NCBI RefSeq assembly: GCF_041296385.1
Contig: NW_027184084.1
Location: 1,302,001 to 1,366,000, forward strand
Source of the DNA: Aphelocoma coerulescens
Lineage: Eukaryota > Chordata > Aves > Passeriformes > Corvidae
Length of the DNA: 64,000 bases
Direction of reading: 5' to 3'
Shown here one piece after another: positions 28,543-38,671 of the stretch (position 1 is its first letter; every line of letters begins with the position of its first letter). The notes under the pieces were generated by a model. The model saw only the letters and a program-made list of their open reading frames with translations. It did not search any database and was not told the DNA's origin. The position numbers and the translations under genes are program-made.

Positions 28543-29965
28543 GAGGCAAAGAAAAATGAGGGGGGGGGAATAGATAGGTGAAAAAGAAATGGAGAGATAG
28601 AAATGAAAAAAGCGAGAAAGAGCAGAACAGAGAAGGAAAGGGAGAGGGAGAGGGAGAGGGAGAGGGAGAGGGAGAGGGAGAGGGAGAGGGAGAGGGAGAG
28701 GGAGAGGGAGAGGGAGAGGGAGAGGGAGAGGGAGAGGGAGAGGGAAGGGAAGGGAAGGGAAGGGAAGGGAAGGGAAGGGAAGGGAAGGGAAGGGAGGAAG
28801 GGAGGAAGGGAGGAAGGGAGAGAGGAAGGAAGGGAGAGAGGAAGGAAGGGAGAGAGGAAGGAAGGAAGGAAGGAAGGAAGGAAGGAAGGAAGGAAGGAAG
28901 GAAGGAAGGAAGGAAGGAAGGAAGGAAGGAAGGAAGGAAGGAAGGAAGGAAGGAAGGAAGGAAGGAAGGAAGGAAGGAAGGAAGGAAGGAAGGAAGGAAG
29001 GAAGGAAGGAAGGAAGGAAGGAAGGAAGGAAGGAAGGAAGGAAGGAAGGAAGAAAAAGAGAAAGAAAGAAAGAGAAAAAGAAAGAATGAAAGAACAAGAA
29101 AAAGAAAGCAAAAGAAAGAAATAGAAAGACAAAACAAAAGAAAGAAGAAAGAGAAAGCAAAAAAAGAGAAAGAGAAACAGAAAGAAAAAGAGAAAACAAA
29201 AAAAAGAGAAAGAAAAGAGAAAGGAAGAGAAAAGAAAAAAGAGTAAACAAAAGAAAAAAGAGAAAAAGAAAGAGTGGGAAAGAGAGAAGGAAAGCAAAAG
29301 AAAGAAAAAAGAGAAAGCAAAAAAGAAAAAGAAAGAGAAAGAGAAAAAGAAAGAAAAGAGAAAATGAAAGAAGAAAGAAAAAAGAAAAAGTGAGTAAAAG
29401 AAAGAAAAAAGAGAAAATGAAAGAGAGAAAGAGAAAGAGGTAGAGTGAAAGAGAGAGGAATGGGAGAGCTGAATGGTTAGAGTGACAGAGAAAAAGGGGA
29501 GGGGGCGAGAGTTGGATGGGATGAGAGAAAGGGGAAAGGAAGGAGAAATGGTGAGAAGGGGGGAAGAAGACGGACAGCAGACAGACAAACCAAGAGAGAC
29601 AGCAAAAGCGGGGGAATGCAAGAGAGAGAAAGCGTGAGGAAGCACACAAGGGACCAAGCGAGTTCAAGAGAGAATAAGTGGGAGAGATATAGATGCTGAG
29701 CAAGCAAGAGAGAGAAAGCGAGGGGCAAGAGCAAGAGACTGAACGAGAGAGAGAAAGAAAGAGAGGAAAAGAGAACGTTGTGGAGCGAAAGAAAGAAAGG
29801 GCATGAGAGCAAGAGCTAGAGAAAGCGAGAAAGGAAGGGGCAGCGGAACAGAGGGAGAGAGCAAGAGTGAGAATGTGAGTGCGAGGAGATTGTGAGTGAA
29901 TGAAAAGGCGAGATAGAGGAAAAAGCTAGAGAGAGAGAGAAAGGCTAGTGAAAGTGAGAAACAGG
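28543..29965 (+). repeat. 1.4 kb purine-rich tract with GGGAGA/GGGAA/GGAA microsatellite core
   Basis: Almost pure purine on the + strand. Blocks are GGGAGA hexamers (about 28639-28744), GGGAA pentamers (to 28792), mixed GGAAGGGA (to 28856) and GGAA tetramers (to about 29052). Degenerate AGAAAGAGAAAGC-type sequence then runs to 29965. Open frames through it on both strands are low-complexity artefacts. It starts at the 3' edge of an LTR, as do similar tracts elsewhere in the window. Confidence 0.9.
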
Positions 29966-30358
29966 CATGTTGTTTTTCCTCTTTCTTTCCCTGTTTGCCC
30001 ACTTTGGAAACTGTTTAGGGAAGTTATTTGTGACAGCTAGCTGATATAAATCAGCAGTTAAAATGCATGCTGACTGCTATGGTCAGGTTACTTTTGGAAG
30101 TTATTCATTGCTTTACTTCTCAATTTGTTATGGAGGAAAATAGCTTATCTTACAAACTGAATGTAGATATTATGTCGACATTGCTGCTTTTATTCTTAGC
30201 ATTGCCAGAATTGTGGAATGCAATTTGTTATAGTAGATCACTAGATGCTTAGTGTTCAATTATGTTATGGCAAGACTAATCACGTTCTGAAGATGTTAAC
30301 AGTGACATATTATAATTTCAGAATATTTCCCATACCTGGAACAGAAGAAGCATTCTAG
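29966..30358 (+). other. Intron 3, no feature seen
   Basis: AT-rich intron ending in a G-rich run at about 30358-30381. Confidence 0.5.
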
Positions 30359-31295
30359 GGGGGGGGGTGGGGGGGGTGGGTTGACCTTGGCTGGCTGCCA
30401 GGTACCCATCCAGCTGCTCTCTCACTTCCCCTTCTCATCACGAGAGGGGGGAGAAAATACAATTCAAAACCTTGTGAGTCAACATAAGGACAGGGAGATC
30501 CCTCAGCAATTACTGTCACGGGCAAAACAGACTTGACTTGGGGAAGATTAATTTAATTTATTTCCAATTAAAAATACAGTAGGACAGCGAGAAACAAAGG
30601 CAAAGCTAAAAAAGTGAGAGAAACAACTCTGCAGACACCATGCAGCCCATGGAGGACCCCATACTGGAGCAGATATCCTTGCTGCAACCCATGGAGAGCC
30701 CATGCCGGAGCAGGCTCCTGGCAGAAACTGCAGGCTGTGGAGAGGAGCCCACACCAGAGCAGGTTTTCTGGCAGGACCTATGATCCTGCAGGGGACTCGT
30801 GCTGGAGCAGTCCGTTTCTGAAGGACTGCACCCTGTGGCAAGGACCCATGCTGGTTCAGTTTCTAAAGAGCTGTATCCCATGGAAGGGACCCCATGCTGG
30901 AGCAGAACAACAGCATGAGGAAGAAAGAGTGGCAGAGACAAAGCATTATGAACTGACTGCATCCCCTGTTCCCCAACCTCCCTGCACCACTCAGTGAGGA
31001 GAGGAGGTAGAAGAGTCATGAGTGAAGTTGAGCCTGGAAGGAAGGGGGGGGGGGAAGTGTTTTTAGCTTTGTTCTTATTTCTCATTATCCTACTCAGTAA
31101 TTAATTGGAACTTAAATTCAATTAATCTTCCCCAAGTCGAGTCTGTTTTGCCCATGATGGTAATTGCTGAGTGATCTCCCTGTCCTCATCTTGACCTATG
31201 AGCTTTTCATCACATTTTCTCTCCTGTGTCCTGATGAGGAGTGGGAGTGATAGCTTGGTGGGCACCTGGTGACCAGTCAAGTTCAACCCACCACA
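30359..31295 (+). repeat. Foldback LTR, family C, arms in opposite orientation
   Basis: The left arm (about 30382-30575) is an imperfect inverted copy of the right arm (about 31105-31295, ending TTCAACCCACCACA). Between them lies the family C minisatellite with units like GGAGCCCATGCTGGAGCAG (30640-30910). The + oriented part matches 58725-59321. Confidence 0.75.
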
Positions 31296-31959
31296 CGTGT
31301 GCATAAAGAGAAATTTATGATCATCTTGGTGTGTTTATCAGAGAGAGAGTGATTGATATTGATTTCTGAGTTACTATGAAATAAAACAGCTGTTTGATTT
31401 TTTAAATTTGTTTTTTAAAGACTTATTTTTCCATTGATACGCTAAATGTTTACAAGTAACTTTGACTTGCAGAAGATTACAGAAGGTAGTCTGTGAACTG
31501 CAGAAGCTGAAAATGCCTGTAAAATACATAGGGTATGCTGTGGGTATGCTTTCATTGAAACAATGCAACATATTGTAATGCATAAAAAAGAAATGGCAGA
31601 ATGATTAAAGATAAAGCATTAGGAAAAAAGGTTTGCTGGCGTAAGTGTTCAACAGAAGAATTTGATGTGAAAGAGAAGAAAAATTAGTCCCATTGAAACT
31701 TGATTCTGTTGGAAGGGAGAGGAGGATATTGGCTGAACGCTACTTTTCCTTGTTTGGGCTTGTTTTCTACTGCTGCCACCTGTCTAGTAAGACTGGAATA
31801 GGACATGAGGTTTAAAGAGGAGAAGCTGCTCTCTCTTTTTACCTCTGGAGAAAGATCATGGAAGAACATGGAAAATATCTTGGTTAATAATCAGTCGTGT
31901 TGATGCCTTAAAGAACCTAGAAATGAAACAACATACTTTCAAGATAGTATAGGAGGTAA
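31296..31959 (+). other. Intron 3, no feature seen
   Basis: AT-rich intron; no feature recognised. Confidence 0.5.
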
Positions 31960-32330
31960 TATAAAGGATGGTCTTTATTGGAGGCCTCCAGGGGCAGATA
32001 TGGAAAATGTCCACAAAATGCCCGCCCCCACATGGGGTGAATACAGTTTTATAAGTTTAGCAAATTAGCATAATTGACAAAAATCACCAATTAGATACAT
32101 AAGAGGTGATGCAATTTCCCCCAGTTCAACCCTCTCTAAATCCTGCCCCCCCCCCTTAGATGGAAACTAAACTTTGTTTATAAAGATATGTCTCGAAGAG
32201 CTGGTCTCAACCTTGGTTCCTAGGGAGAACCAAGATAGAATAGGGGCCTTGGAATGTGTTTTGTCTTTCTGCCTATCAGGACAGGGAAAAGTACTGGAAA
32301 AACTAGCTAGAATACAATAATAGGCTGCAG
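31960..32330 (-). repeat. LTR-like repeat, boundaries approximate
   Basis: Contains GGTCTTTATTGGAGG, TTTTATAAG and GC-rich parts in the order expected of an LTR in reverse. No clear termini or duplication; family unknown. Confidence 0.35.
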
Positions 32331-34424
32331 AGCTATGAATATATATATGTGTAAAGAATATAGAGAATATATAAAAGAAAAAAGGCAAAAATCAATTCGG
32401 CATCAGTGTCAGAAAGCTCAATGGCTTCTTTTTGACTTTAATATTTGGCTATGGTACATCTCAGGAGGAAGCTTAAATGTGATTATAAAACATTGCATAC
32501 CAACTGCTGGGTTTGCAGTGGGGATGTGGTAGGAGAATGTGGAGTTTACACTATTGCAGGTGCTGTTTGGCAAGCGCACCGTCCATTTGCTGCTTCAGGC
32601 TTGCTTCTGGTAGTTACTAAGGGATAGTATTAATGTCTCCCTTTTCTTTCAGTCAGACCCATTTACTGTTGTTATTGAATAGCCTAAACCTATCAGTTTT
32701 GTAGTCACTTATTTTAATTGGCTTGCCCTGAGAATTATCCAAAATATTTTCCTTTGTGACCTAAGTGTCGACCAGGGGCTAGGCTGCATATTTCTGAGTC
32801 TCCAGTAGCATATGTGGGAAATGACATTGCAAATTATTTGCATGAAGTAATGGTCTTCTAATAAAAAACAAGTTCTCTCTTTCCTGGGTTTCAGAAAGAA
32901 GTTATCTGTTGTTCGAATTCCTTGAGTTAAAGGTGATCTGTTATGTTAGCCTGTATTTTTAAGAATGCATTGGATAATAGCCTGAAAATCTTCCCACAGT
33001 CCATAAGCGTAGAGATGCAACATTATCTGAAATAGAACAGTGAGATTTCAGATCAAATATTTGTGCCTTTTTTTTTTTTACTTTATTTTTATTCATTCAT
33101 CTTTTCAGGAAATCATCATACACCTTCAGACTAATGAGCTTTTAAAATTGCCTGTTTAAACTTTGATGTGAAAATGGAATCTTTTGCAGTTGATTCTTTC
33201 CAAGGCATTCAAAACATGATGTTACCATTTAGTTAATTTAACACCAAAGAGGCTTTTCAGCTCAGTAATACTTGCAGAATTTATTTTCTTCCTTTTCCAA
33301 GCATACCAGCATTTGACAAAAGTTTTGTTTGATAATTCTCAATAATACTGCATTTAGAGTGGTATTTGCTCAAATGGCTACTCTCCTTGCAAGCAGATGG
33401 CGTTGATTGTTCTTTGTGTGTTGGGAAGCAGAAGACGTACTGATGCAATCGGTGTACTTTCAGTGACTGTATTTCTGAAAGCAAGGCATGTGATTTCTCT
33501 TGATTTTTAGAAAATGAGATCTTGCATAGACAATCAGTCAAAAAGCAGATGCTATGGCATGATGTTTCCATGTCCGTTGGAGAAATGACAACCTGCACCA
33601 GGAACTGCACAGTAGAGCAGGTCATTTTCTTCAGAAGAAAGAAATATAAAAATATAAAAATTTAGATTCAAAGAATGTTTGCATGGTTTTCATAGGATCA
33701 ACCCTAATGCTTTGCTGTCATCCAGGTAACAGGTTATAGTTTTATGGATAGTATAGAACACTGAAGTGATGGTGTTAGTATACTGACCAGAGTATGCTAG
33801 ATATTTGCAAATAATTTATAAACACATAAAACCATAGAAAATTAAAAGTGATCAAGAATCCATCCTATGGATAGATACATTGTGACCTTGAACAAAGTCA
33901 CTTAAGCTCTGTTTGTCTGTTCCATGCATATAATAAATATTTATCTTTATGGTTTGGTGTGGTATCCTTATACTGAATAATAAAATGGTTTGAATTTAAC
34001 CAACTATTACCCAACACTAAGGGGGACAGACAGATTCTTTTAGGCATCCTTGGCAGAATGATAACAGCACTATGTTGTAGTTACAATGAAAGCTTTATTT
34101 TTTTATAACAGGATGTTATGATTAGCATAGCACTGATTTTATATTAAGAATAGCACAGGATTTCTACAAGCAGAATAAGTGTAGCACAATTTTATAAGTA
34201 GTGTAGCACAGAATTTTATAGCACTGCTTAGCTTATGGTTTCTAATCACCTGGACCCTCTGCAGATCGGGTCAAATATTAATACTTGGCTTGCTGTATCA
34301 AAATAACAATCATAATCTAGACTCAAAAAGACATGAAAGAATATAAGTCACTTCCCCAATCCTCGGAGGAAGCAGATGATGGTGGAGGTGTCCCTGGCCA
34401 CCAGGAGGTCACTGGTCTCACTGT
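32331..34424 (+). other. Intron 3, no clear feature
   Basis: AT-rich intron. A stretch at about 34018-34350 with repeated ATAGCAC motifs may be an old LTR remnant, but I could not define it. Confidence 0.45.
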
Positions 34425-34592
34425 TGTTACGAACCACCCCTGAGGCAGGGTAACTGAGGTTCTCGTTTAATAGATCACTTGGGGTGGATTAGAGTGAAAT
34501 GACACTGAATGACTGGTCTATATACAAATGACAGGTTTATTTTAGAACAATTTGGTTGCAGTGGAAAGGAGGGATGTAGCCCATTTGGTTAT
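34425..34592 (-). repeat. LTR fragment, family E
   Basis: Starts TGTTACGAACCACCCC and contains a reverse poly(A)-type GGTTTATTTTAG. Its last 45 bp match 52546-52590 closely (CAATTTGGTTGCAGTGGAAA in both). It is truncated where CR1 begins. Confidence 0.6.
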
Positions 34593-35035
34593 TAGGGGCA
34601 ACAAAGCTGGTGAAGAGTCTGGATCACAAGTCTTATGAGAAGTGGCTGAGGGAGCTGGGGTTGTTCAATCTGGATAAAATAAGGCTCAGAGGAGACCTTA
34701 TTTCCCTCTGCAACTACTTGAAAGGAGGTTGGGGCGAGGTGGGGGTCAGCCTCTTCTCCCAGGTAACAACCAGCAATAGGACAGGGGGAAATGGCTTCAG
34801 GTTGTGCCAGGGGAGGTTCAGGTGGGATATTAGGAAAAAATTTCTTTACTGAAAGAGTGGTCAAGCATTGGAATAGGCTCCCTGGGGAAGTGATGGAGTC
34901 ACCATCCCTGGAAGTGTTCAAAAAACAAATAGACATGGTCCTTTGCAATATGGTTTAGTGGGCATGGTCATATTCATTCAAAGGTTGGACTTGATGATCT
35001 TGGAGGTCTTTTCCAACCTTTATGATTCTATAACC
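34593..35035 (+). mobile_element. CR1 LINE, 3' end
   Basis: Matches the 3' part of the bird/reptile LINE CR1: GAGGAGACCTTATT, the AGGTTGGACTTGATGATCTT segment and the terminal ATGATTCTAT-type repeat near 35023-35033. CR1 inserts are normally 5'-truncated, as here. Sense orientation relative to KCNN2. Confidence 0.92.
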
Positions 35036-35040
35036 ATATT

Positions 35041-35260
35041 ACCAGGGGTCAGGAGTAGAGGGTACTGGTCACAACAACATGAGAAATCGAGCAAGAAGGG
35101 GGTAAAGCATGAAAGCGAGTGCCAGAAACTGGGCAGGAGTGAGAGCACAAGAAAGTGATTAAGAGCAAGAGTATGAGAGCCAAGAGGGAGAACAAATATT
35201 TGAAAGGGAGAGAGCTAGAAAGCAAAAAATGCAAGAGCATGAGAGAAAGCTTGAACATGC
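35041..35260 (+). repeat. Purine-rich degenerate tract, left part
   Basis: AGAGCAAGAGTATGAGAGCC-type sequence. It continues on the far side of the LTR at 35261-35971 and again after the provirus at 42687, so it was one block before those insertions. Confidence 0.7.
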
Positions 35261-35971
35261 TGTAAGACTGTGGCAGGACTTCCCCCCACCACAGAAGAGC
35301 TTATCTGTTCTGTCCATCAGCTGGTTCGATAGCTCCAGACATTCTTCCCCCTCACATGAATTGGTGAGATAACCCAGGCCTGTCCAGTAAGGAGTTATCT
35401 CTGACACCAGAGAGACAATAAACAACTTGCCTTGAGAGCAGGATGTAGGGAGATAAGCTGCTGGAATTTCTGACTGACAGACACTTCACTTTACAAACTA
35501 TAACAGCTACACAAACTTTCACGGAGGCAGAAGTCTCCTACACACACCTTGGAAACGTGTAGGATTTCTTCCTGGAGTTTGGACACAAATTCCACTGATA
35601 CTTTCCTGGGAATTGAGTGAAAGGATTCTATGTGTACTCCATCACCAATTTGGTGGTAAATTACATTGACTCCTAATCTATACTATTTCTTCGCTAGCTG
35701 TAATATAGGTACCTTTTATTGTGCACTGTATTTTATCTACTAGTAGTTCTTTTTGTTTTATCCTGTGTAGTAAGTAGTCTGTTTAAAGTCTTCTGTCTGT
35801 TAATCTTGTGTCTATTCAATAAATAATTCATTTTGTAATAGACTTAATCGGCCATTCTTAAGAACTTGTGAACAAGAGACATTTGGGGTGCAGGCCACCT
35901 CAAACAGAGCTACTGCCAGAAATCTTAGTCAAAGGCAGGACTTGTCTAAGTTCTCGTCTCCATTCATAACA
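35261..35971 (+). repeat. LTR, family D
   Basis: 711 bp from TGTAAGACTGTGGCAGG to CATTCATAACA. TCAATAAATAATTC near 35817 suits a poly(A) signal. A reverse copy, split by another LTR, is at 60518-61857. Flanks here (ACATGC and AAGATG) do not form a clean duplication. Confidence 0.75.
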
Positions 35972-36499
35972 AAGATGTGAGCAAGGGGATGCGACTAAGT
36001 GCAAGTGAGAGAAAGCACAAGCAAACACTTGTACAAGTATTTGTGAGAGAGAAAGCATAAGAGGGTGAAAAAGCAAATGATGGAGAGAGAAAGCAAGAGC
36101 AAGAGAAATTGATGGAAAGAAAGAGCATGTGAGAAAGCTTGAGAGTGAGAAAGTGAGCACAAGCAAGAGAGTGGAGGTGAGAGCGAATGAGTGCAAGAAA
36201 GGGAATTAGCAAGAGGGAGGAATCTCGAGGTGAGGAAAGATGAGTGATAGCAAGAAAGCAAGAGGGGAAGAGAGGGACTGTGTGAGCAGAAGCAAACATG
36301 AGCCGAGTGTGAGAAAGCGAGAAAGTGAGCAAGCACAAGAGTGAGTCAGCAAGCAAGAGCACAAAAGCACTAGAATGAGAGAAAGTGTTAGAGTGCAAGT
36401 GAGAAAGTGAGAGCAAGAAAATGCGAATGAGTAACAGTGGGAAATCAAGCACGAGCATGTGAGCTAGAGAGAAAGTGAGCATGAGAGAGAGCAAGAGTG
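35972..36499 (+). repeat. Purine-rich degenerate tract, middle part
   Basis: GAGAGAAAGCACAAGC-type degenerate repeats. Minus-strand open frames of 80-176 codons here are Leu/Ser/Phe-rich artefacts. Confidence 0.75.
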
Positions 36500-36505
36500 A
36501 CTGAC

Positions 36506-37370
36506 TGTCGAAATTGATGGCGATGATGGTGAGGGTTCGGTCGGGCCCGGCGGGGATGGACGGATGGAGACGAGAGATCTCTATAAGCAGGTCTTTGGAG
36601 CATGCAGTTTATTGCAAAGGGCGTGGGTACAGGGGCACTGCTTAGAGCTGCCAGCTGCAGCTCCAAGCAGGCCCAAGGTGTAGGAGAGAGAGAGATGAAT
36701 CAAGAGCACTAGAGCAAGAGGCTGAGAGCTAAGAGTGTAAAGAGCAAGAGAGACAAACTAAGAGGAGAGCTGAATTAAGAGGAAGAAGAAGAGCAAGAGA
36801 GTTACTAAGAGAGCTACTAAGAGGAGAAGAGCATTACTAAGAGAGCTACTAAGAGAGTTACTAAGAGCGTTACTAAGAGGAGAAGAGCATTACTAAGAGA
36901 GCTACTAAGAGAGTTACTAAGAGCGTTACTAAGAGGAGAAGAGCATTACTAAGAGAGCGAGGTCCTTGTTACAATACAATAAATCATCTTCTGTAGTGAA
37001 TATTCTAATTCTCACTAGCCAATCTAATACAAGGTACAAATCCTATAGCATTTACATACAGCCTATAAGAGTTATTACATTACCATAGAGTGTTACATTT
37101 TAACTTCTAAAAACTACTCCTTGGACCCCTTCTGCTGAGCTAGTAGGGTCTGCTCTGACCCTTGGACCTGTCTGCAAGCAGAGGGTATTGTTCAATCAAG
37201 AGGGGATTACCTTCAGCCGGCTATACCATTGTTTTCTAGTTGTTCAGTAACTAAGACTCTATATCTCAAAGATGGCCTTCATTTCGATGTCGCTTATAGT
37301 TTTCATATTCCCAAAATCTTTTGTTAGGCAATCATATTTATAAGGCTTTCCTGTTTCATCTTCCCCAACA
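36506..37370 (-). repeat. 3' LTR of the class II provirus
   Basis: 865 bp, TGTTGGGGAAGATG (minus strand) to TTTCGACA. It has a tandem array of TACTAAGAG-based units at about 36791-36956 with one 56 bp unit more than the 5' LTR. The last env codons (37259-37370) lie inside it. Confidence 0.95.
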
Positions 37371-38647
37371 TCTCCCCCGTTCTGATGAACAACTAAGATA
37401 TTAGATACAGTCCTACTCGTTATTTTTTGCACACACTGAAGTATACAAGGTACTGCTACTAAAACTATAATTGTTACTACTAGAATAATCAAGCCTATTT
37501 TACAGAGTTCCCTTAGCCAAGGTGCAAAGCTCCAATCATCAAACAAACTGTCCAGCCAAGACGGGTCATCTGTTCTAATTTGGTTAGCTAGATCCTTTAG
37601 GTTTTGTAGCTGTTTGTGAATGGAAACAGAATGATCGGATAAGTTCATACAGCATAATCCTTCAAAATCTTCACAGCCGTGCCCATGTGCTAATAAAAGA
37701 TAATCAACGGCAGCTCTATTTTGTAAAGTGGCATGTCTGACTGCCTCTTCATCGGTTAACAGATCACTGATCATAGTAGAGGTGGCATTTACCTCCTTGC
37801 TGAGCCAACATCCCAACTTGTTTAACTGTTTTAAAGCAATTGAGGAGCTTAACTGAGGTAGAAAAATGCTTGCAACAATTGATTTTCCAGAGTTCCAAGG
37901 GTGGAAGTCACTATCACAGTCACTATCGTACTGATGTCCCCAGGAAGATCTGATCTTTCTGCTTTTCTTTTTGATTACCTCTTTGACACTGGGAGCAATA
38001 ATTGTAAGTTGTCCCAGAGCACAAGGGCCACCATCTATTTTTGAAGGTATACCTTGCCAGGCCCTGTCTCCACAGATGAGCCAAATTCCTCTGGGGAATC
38101 GAATAGGAAGTTTGCTAAAACGATCTGCATGAGGTTCGTCATATATAAGAAGCTTAACTTGACTACACCAAGAAGTTACATTGCTATAAGCTGGGTGATA
38201 TGGGGTAACATTTAAATGGGGACCGTTTTCTCCTTGAAAGTGAAAGAAATAGCAGGTATCCATAGTTAACGAACCTAGGATTTCTAGCTCTTGAAGGTCA
38301 GATTTATCAATTTTAGAATTATCAATATAAGTTTGGTGTCTATGGCTGGGAGTTGGAGATACATGATGATCGTCATATGGCCAATACTTATCAAGAGTAA
38401 TATTATCAAAACCTTCTGGAAGAGGTACTCCAACTAAACAGGTTGAAAAAGGTTTGTCAGGGCTTGTGTCAGATAGACAGATGGTATCGGAGCCTGCGGA
38501 TTTGGCTAAAGCAACCCAGACATTTGTCTTTGGTTGATTCACAGGTAAAGCTTCACTACAAAAACTAAAACAAAAGAATAAAAGCAACATGCACGCGCGC
38601 AAATGAGAAAACTCCATTCTTTTCTTGAGCTGTTTTTGGCAGATCAC
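37259..38647 (-). CDS. env: Envelope glycoprotein, alpharetrovirus-like, open frame into the LTR
   Basis: 462 codons, uninterrupted. Residues 15-35 form a signal peptide. A basic cleavage-type site lies at 227-233 (KKSRKIR). The following transmembrane subunit has a candidate internal fusion loop between C244 and C280, an immunosuppressive-type heptad (LQNRAAVDYL, 308-317), a CX6CC motif (C325, C332, C333) and a membrane anchor at about 383-404. This layout resembles avian sarcoma/leukosis Env, but the surface part, about 200 residues after the signal peptide, looks short. The start is 24 bp after the upstream stop. The last 36 residues are encoded past the polypurine tract inside the LTR. 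Function (membrane fusion, possible co-option) is inferred; expression is unknown. Confidence 0.88.
   Translation of the reverse strand: MICQKQLKKRMEFSHLRACMLLLFFCFSFCSEALPVNQPKTNVWVALAKSAGSDTICLSDTSPDKPFSTCLVGVPLPEGFDNITLDKYWPYDDHHVSPTPSHRHQTYIDNSKIDKSDLQELEILGSLTMDTCYFFHFQGENGPHLNVTPYHPAYSNVTSWCSQVKLLIYDEPHADRFSKLPIRFPRGIWLICGDRAWQGIPSKIDGGPCALGQLTIIAPSVKEVIKKKSRKIRSSWGHQYDSDCDSDFHPWNSGKSIVASIFLPQLSSSIALKQLNKLGCWLSKEVNATSTMISDLLTDEEAVRHATLQNRAAVDYLLLAHGHGCEDFEGLCCMNLSDHSVSIHKQLQNLKDLANQIRTDDPSWLDSLFDDWSFAPWLRELCKIGLIILVVTIIVLVAVPCILQCVQKITSRTVSNILVVHQNGGDVGEDETGKPYKYDCLTKDFGNMKTISDIEMKAIFEI
37371..37380 (-). other. Polypurine tract, inside env
   Basis: Minus strand ACGGGGGAGA directly before the LTR TG. 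It encodes part of env (N-G-G-D), so coding and priming functions overlap. Confidence 0.7.
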
Positions 38648-38671
38648 TTTCTTCTGGTGATTCTGCGCAGT

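Noticed and set aside
28448..29703. Minus-strand frames of 290-396 codons and + strand frames of 170-220 codons
   Set aside because: Low-complexity translations of the purine-rich tract, open in several frames at once.
35900..36494. Leu/Ser-rich minus-strand frames resembling membrane proteins
   Set aside because: The degenerate purine tract read in reverse gives hydrophobic residues by composition; similar frames appear wherever the tract occurs.
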